Origin: Hepsetus odoe
Lineage: Eukaryota > Chordata > Actinopteri > Characiformes > Hepsetidae
Length of the DNA: 64,000 bases
Assembly: GCA_017165825.1 (NCBI GenBank)
Contig: CM029384.1
Location: forward strand, 13,005,235 to 13,069,234
Reading direction: 5' to 3'
In this document: in pieces, positions 59,491 to 64,000 of the stretch
Position numbering within the stretch: position 1 is the stretch's first letter
Layout: each line of letters starts with the position of its first letter
Notes under the pieces: generated by a model
The model's database searches: none
Told to the model about the DNA's origin: nothing
The model's input: the letters and a program-made list of their open reading frames with translations, nothing else
Made by a program: the position numbers and the translations under genes

Positions 59491-60654
59491 CTCGCTCTCG
59501 CTCTCGCTCTCTGTCTCTCTCTCTCTCTCTCTCTGTGTCTCTCTCCCTCCCTCCATCTCTCTCTCTCCCTCTTTCACTGTGCGTCTCACTCTCCTGCTTT
59601 TCAAAGACACGTCTCTTTCATCTCCCACCCACCAGGGAGTGGGATCTAGAGATTTGCAGTCAGCTTCCCTTGAGAGCTGCAGGATGAGGCTAATGGAAAA
59701 GCTAAAAGTCCAGTTAAGGGCTGCCTCTGACTTGGCAATAACATTTTCATGTTCGATATCTTCAATATTTCCCATCAAAATCCTTTGGAATGACAAGTGC
59801 AGCAAAAATGTTTTTCATTTTCATTTGCAAACTCCACTAAAATCAAATCTGACAGCATTTAAGCCCTACTTCAGCAATAACTATAAAATTGTGCATATTA
59901 CCTTTTGAATTTGGTATAGTAAAGTTTTAGGAATAAATTGTTTGATTGCTTTTGATTTCTAGTTGTCTTATTTCTTTTGTCTCCCTGTAGTAAAACACTT
60001 CTCCTTCCTGTAGTCTCGTATCTGACTCTCTACAAAGTCATATTTTTGCTAGGAATTTGTGTTTGTCTCTGTTTTCAAGACCTTTAGTCTGTTTTAAGAC
60101 CTTTAACTAGACTTTAAGTCTGACAAGCTCTCCTGCCAGAGGGATATAGTTTGAATATAACAGTATCATTTTGCCACAGTCACACAAATAAGGAGTGTTC
60201 TAATAGTACTGGGGTTTTTAACAAAACATGATTTCTCCATGAGCGGGACATATAAAGGGGAACTGATGCAAAATGCTTTGTTCTGAAGAAGCCTTTCTGA
60301 GTCAGAGCAGTTCACAGTGATCGTTATAGAACCAAACGTCTGAACAGTTTAAAGCCTCAAAAAGCTTTCTAACAGAATGTTATGTGAAAAGGTTACACAT
60401 ATATAGCAGTTTTTTGATAATGTTTGGACAAAACCTTTTTTAATCCATATAGCTGGAGTAAGCTCCCTAGTGGTTTTGGGAAGATAAAAAGGCTATTTTT
60501 GCACTGTAGACATTGAAACCTCTGGTTCATATTACAACTATAAGAAATATAAAATCATAGCGTCTCCAGTCACACTATGTTTGACCATCTTCTTTCCATT
60601 CTAATGATTGAATATTGTAGAAAAATCTGAAATATTAGTAGAACTTAGAGGACA
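59006..60654. other. mchr1 upstream region
   Basis: Contains the CT array; presumably holds the 5' UTR and promoter of mchr1, but no core promoter element can be assigned with confidence. Confidence 0.45.
59453..59575. repeat. (CT)n/(GA)n microsatellite upstream of mchr1
   Basis: About 120 bp of CT dinucleotides with CTCG, CTGT and CCCT variants on the + strand (GA-rich on the mchr1 coding strand), starting about 450 bp upstream of the mchr1 ATG. It opens a spurious Arg/Glu-rich frame on the - strand. Confidence 0.95.
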
Positions 60655-60955
60655 GTGTGGTTGTGCAGTGGTTAGTGATTAAGGATCTGCATTTCAGTCC
60701 TTTCTGTGTTGAGTCCTTTCTGTGAGTTTACACATTCTTTCCAAGTCTATGTGGCTTGTCACTTACATTCCAAAGATATACATTTCAGGGGGATTGAAGA
60801 TGATTAATTGTCTCCGGTGTGATTGTGTTTGTCTGTGTATCTGCCTTTGGACTAACTGGTGACCTTTCCAGGGTGTTTCTCCACACTTCCCCTATAAGTT
60901 CTCCAGACCATGGTGAGGATATGTGGTTAACATGAATTGATGGATGGATGTGTGG
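60655..60955 (+). mobile_element. Family C SINE-like copy, near full length
   Basis: 'gtgcagtggttagtgatt' head, 'gagtttacacattctttcc', 'acattccaaagatataca', 'ttaattgtctccggtgtga', then L2-type tail 'ctggtgacctttccaggg' and 'gatggatg'. Confidence 0.65.
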
Positions 60956-61654
60956 TTGGAATGGAAGGGAAGGAGTTCCTTTAAAACTTGTAGTGTACAT
61001 TATCGAGTTTAATGCTTCTCAGACAGGACAGTCTTGCCCTTTGATTAAATTGCACTTACTTTGTGTGGTCTATGTGGTTGTGGGAGAAACTATGGGAGAA
61101 ATTCATCCATTATTTCAATACAAAACTTCAGTTTGGCAGGATGTTACTATCATGACTTTACTTCATTTTGCAAAGAAAAGAACAATTGTTTCTGTAATCT
61201 ACCCTATTTAAGTATCAAAAGGCTTAAGTGTAGCCTGCCCTTTGGATTTATGCTGTTCCTTTAATGAGAACGCTGTGGGTGTTTGAGGTTTACCGCCCCT
61301 GTACAGAAACAAGCCTGCACTTCTGCTCTTGGATATCTATGCAGATGGGAGTTTAGCCTGTAGCACAGTTTTTATCTTGTCTTAATGGGTTTCCGTACAC
61401 TTCAATTCTTAACTGCTGTACCAATAAACTTGTAAACCCACTCTGGGTCAAAGGCTCACTTCAGGAACATTATGCAAGCCATTTATTTGAGTAAAGTTAT
61501 TATACATTACATCTTTCAGAAACCAATTATGCAGATACAGAAACAAGGACTTTCCACAAAGTCAGTAATAAGCACTGTAGTTTGTGAGAAATGTCAATTG
61601 CAGAAAAAGAAATGCTTTTGTAGCATGATATATGATTTCACATTTATCCTCATG
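60956..61654. other. Intergenic, no recognised feature
   Basis: AT-rich, nothing identified before the minisatellite. Confidence 0.5.
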
Positions 61655-62070
61655 TAGGTGATTGTAGGTGTGTGTTGAACTGTACTGTGTGATTGTAGGT
61701 GTGTGTTGAACTGTACTGTGTGATTGTAGGTGTGTGTTGAACTGTACTGTGTGATTGTAGGTGTTCGTAGAACTGTACTGTGTGATTGTAGCGGTGTGTG
61801 TAGAACTGTACTGTGGGATTGTAGAGGAGTGTAGAACTGTACTGTGTGATTGTAGGTGTTCGTAGAACTGTACTGTGTGATTGTAGCGGTGTGTGTAGAA
61901 CTGTACTGTGTGATTGTAGGTGTGTGTAGAACTGTACTGTGTGATTGTAGCGGTGTGTGTAGAACTGTACTGTGTGATTGTAGGTGTGTGTAGAACTGTA
62001 CTGTGTGATTGTAGAGGTGTGTGTAGAACTGTACTGTGTGATTGTAGGTGTGTGTAGAACTGTACTGTGT
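61655..62070. repeat. 31-33 bp minisatellite, block 1
   Basis: About 13 units of the form gtgtgtagaactgtactgtg + tgattgtag(g/cg/ag). The first units are exactly 31 bp (gaac at 61677, 61708, 61739). Variation is concentrated at the tgtag-ggtg junction and in ttgaac/tagaac. Confidence 0.97.
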
Positions 62071-62180
62071 AACAAAATAAAAACCAGTCAGTCAGGCCTA
62101 GATATTACCTTTACTAGAGTTCATTACAACAAATAAACAAATTAGGAAAGCCTAGAGCATTATGCCAGGTTCTACACACA
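62071..62180. other. Non-repeat spacer inside the minisatellite
   Basis: About 110 bp ('gtaacaaaataaaaaccag' to 'atgccaggttctacacac') unlike the repeat, separating blocks 1 and 2. Not recognised. Confidence 0.85.
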
Positions 62181-63003
62181 GGTGTGTGTAGAACTGTACT
62201 GTGTGATTGTAGGTGTGTGTAGAACTGTACAGTGTGATTGTAGGTGTGTGTAGAACTGTACAGTGTGATTGTAGAGGGGTGTCTAGAACTGTACAGTGTG
62301 ATTGTAGAGGTGTGTGTAGAACTGTACAGTGTAATTGTAGGTCTGTGTAGAACTGTACTGTGGGATTGTAGAGGTGTGTCTAGAACTGTACAGTGTGATT
62401 GTAGAGGTGTGTGTAGAACTGTACTGTGGGATTGTAGCGGTGTGTCTAGAACTGTACAGTGTGATTGTAGAGGTGTGTGTAGAACTGTACTGCTTGATTG
62501 TAGGTGTGTGTAGAACTGTACTGTGTGATTGTAGGTGTGTGTAGAACTGTACTATCTGACTATAGAGGTGTGTTTAGAACTGTACTGTGTGATTGTAGGT
62601 GTGTGTAGAACTGTACTGTGTGACTGCAGGTGTGTGTAGAACTGTACTGTGGGATTGTAAATGTGTGTGTAGAACTGTACTGTGTGATTGTAGCGGTGTG
62701 TGTAGAACTGTACTGTGTGATTGTAGGTATGTGTAGAACTGTACTGTGTGATTGTAGCGGTGTGTGTAGAACTTTACTGTGTGATTGTAGCGGTGTGTAG
62801 AACTTTACTGTGTGATTGTAGGTGTGTGTAGAACTGTACTGTGTGATTGTAAGTGTGTGTAGAACTGTACTGTGTGATTGTAGGTGTGTTTAGAACTGTA
62901 CTGTCTGACTGTAGAGGTGTGTCTAGAACTGTATTGTGTAATTGTAGAGGTGTGTGTTGAACTGTACTGCGTGATTGTAGGTGTGTGTAGAACTGTACTG
63001 TGA
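62181..63003. repeat. 31-33 bp minisatellite, block 2
   Basis: Roughly 26 units. Includes variants gtctagaac, tgtacagtg and tgtgggatt that occur in runs, giving a higher-order pattern between 62270 and 62490. Confidence 0.97.
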
Positions 63004-63240
63004 ACGGCGGTGGCCTAGTGGTTAGGGAGTTGGCCCTGCATCGGAAGATTGTGGGTTCGATTCCCTCACAAGTAGGTTGCCCTGAGGTACCCCTAAGCAA
63101 GGTACCATCCTCGTCACTGCTCCCGGGGCGCAGTGCTGCACGGTGTTTGTGTGCATGGGTTAAAAGCAGAGGTCCAATTTTGTTGTGGTTCATGGTGTGC
63201 AGTGCTATGACCTCGCAATGACAAGGGTTGTCACTTCAAG
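63004..63240 (+). mobile_element. Family A SINE, full length, type I, inside the minisatellite
   Basis: 'ggcggtggcctagtggttag' head, box-B 'gggttcgattccc', 'gaggtacccctaagcaaggt', 'gggttaaaagcagaggtcc', 'gacaagggttgtcacttc'. Confidence 0.93.
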
Positions 63241-64000
63241 TTCATAGGTGTGTGTAGAACTGTACTGTGTGATCATAGGTGTGTGTAGAACTGTACTGTG
63301 GGATTACTCTACTTTACTCTGTACTTTACTCAGTGATTACTCTGTATTCTACAGTGTGATTGTAGGTGTGTGTAGAACTGTACTGTGGGATTGTAGAGGT
63401 GCGTGTAGAACTGTACTGTGAGATTGTAGGTGTGTGTAGAACTGTACAGTGTGATTGTAGAGGTGTGTGTAGAACTGTACTGTGTGATTGTAGATATGTG
63501 TAGAACTGTACAGTGCGATTGTAGCGGTGTGTTTAGATCTGTACTGTGGGATTGTAGAGGTGTGTCTAGAACTGTACAGTGTGATTGTAGCGGTGTGTGT
63601 AGAACTGTACAGTGTGATTGTGGAGGGGTGTCTAGAACTGTACAGTGGGATTGTAGAGGTGTGTGTAGAACTGTACAGTGTGATTGTAGGTCTGTGTAGA
63701 ACTGTACTGTGGGATTGTAGAGGTGTGTCTAGAACTGTACAGTGTGATTGTAGAGGTGTGTGTAGAACTGTACAGTGTGATTGTAGAGGTGTGTGTAGAA
63801 CTGTACTGTGTGATTGTAGCGGTTTGTGTAGAACTGTACAGTGTGATTGTAGGTGTGTGTAGAACTGTTCTGTGGGATTGTAGAGGTGTGTAGAACTGTA
63901 CTGTGTGATTGTAGCGGTGTGTGTAGAACTGTACAGTGTGATTGTAGGTGTGTGTAGAACTGTACTGTGGGATTGTAGAGGTGTGTAGAACTGTACTGTG
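63241..64000. repeat. 31-33 bp minisatellite, block 3 (runs off the window)
   Basis: Same unit as blocks 1-2, with a short degenerate break at 63302-63350 ('tactctactttactctg'). Units with tgtacagtg and gtctagaac are frequent. The array continues past base 64000. Confidence 0.97.

Noticed and set aside
59365..59805. 146-codon ORF on the - strand with an Arg/Glu tract
   Set aside because: Produced by the CT/GA microsatellite; it does not join mchr1 and has no other support.
61650..62075. 141-codon ORF on the - strand (and similar ORFs in blocks 2 and 3)
   Set aside because: Pure minisatellite translation; the unit lacks stops in several frames, so long ORFs arise automatically on both strands.
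61655..64000. CRISPR-like array
   Set aside because: Units are contiguous with no unique spacers and the host is a vertebrate; it is a minisatellite.

Overview
The window is vertebrate nuclear DNA, almost certainly from a teleost fish. The evidence is split genes with GT-AG introns, long AT-rich intergenic DNA, many tRNA-derived SINEs and decayed Tc1/mariner, hAT-like and non-LTR retrotransposon copies of teleost type, and microsatellites. The repeat flavour fits an otophysan-like teleost, but I cannot name the species.

Two protein-coding genes are supported. (1) On the + strand, eight exons between 1965 and 21846 encode the C-terminal 754 residues of a ubiquitin-specific protease that best matches USP43. 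The exons carrying the N-terminus and catalytic cysteine lie left of the window. The catalytic His and Asp, the second CxxC of the zinc ribbon and a long low-complexity tail are present. (2) On the - strand, 59005 to 57533, a two-exon rhodopsin-class GPCR of 361 residues matches melanin-concentrating hormone receptor 1 (MCHR1). Its 70-base first coding exon (58936-59005) is too short to show up as an ORF; it was located by matching splice phase and by its short N-glycosylation-rich peptide. The genes are convergent and separated by about 35.7 kb with no further recognisable gene.

The rest is mainly transposon-derived. One tRNA-type SINE family occurs about 15 times with two alternative 3' halves. 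A second SINE family, with a UnaL2-like 3' stem-loop tail, occurs four times. An RTE-like APE-type LINE appears as three fragments. L2/Rex1-like RT fragments, several Tc1-like remnants (one a 548-bp internally deleted element with long terminal inverted repeats), a hAT-like non-autonomous element and microsatellites are also present. The 32.3-40.3 kb interval is a dense, partly nested cluster. The right edge (about 61.65 kb to the window end) is a large 31-33 bp minisatellite containing a SINE insertion and an internal duplication; it continues beyond the window.

I found no CRISPR array, operon, viral gene or new multi-gene system. The points most worth following are the rebuilt mchr1 first exon, the minisatellite, the SINE 3'-half exchange and the insertions with clean target-site duplications.
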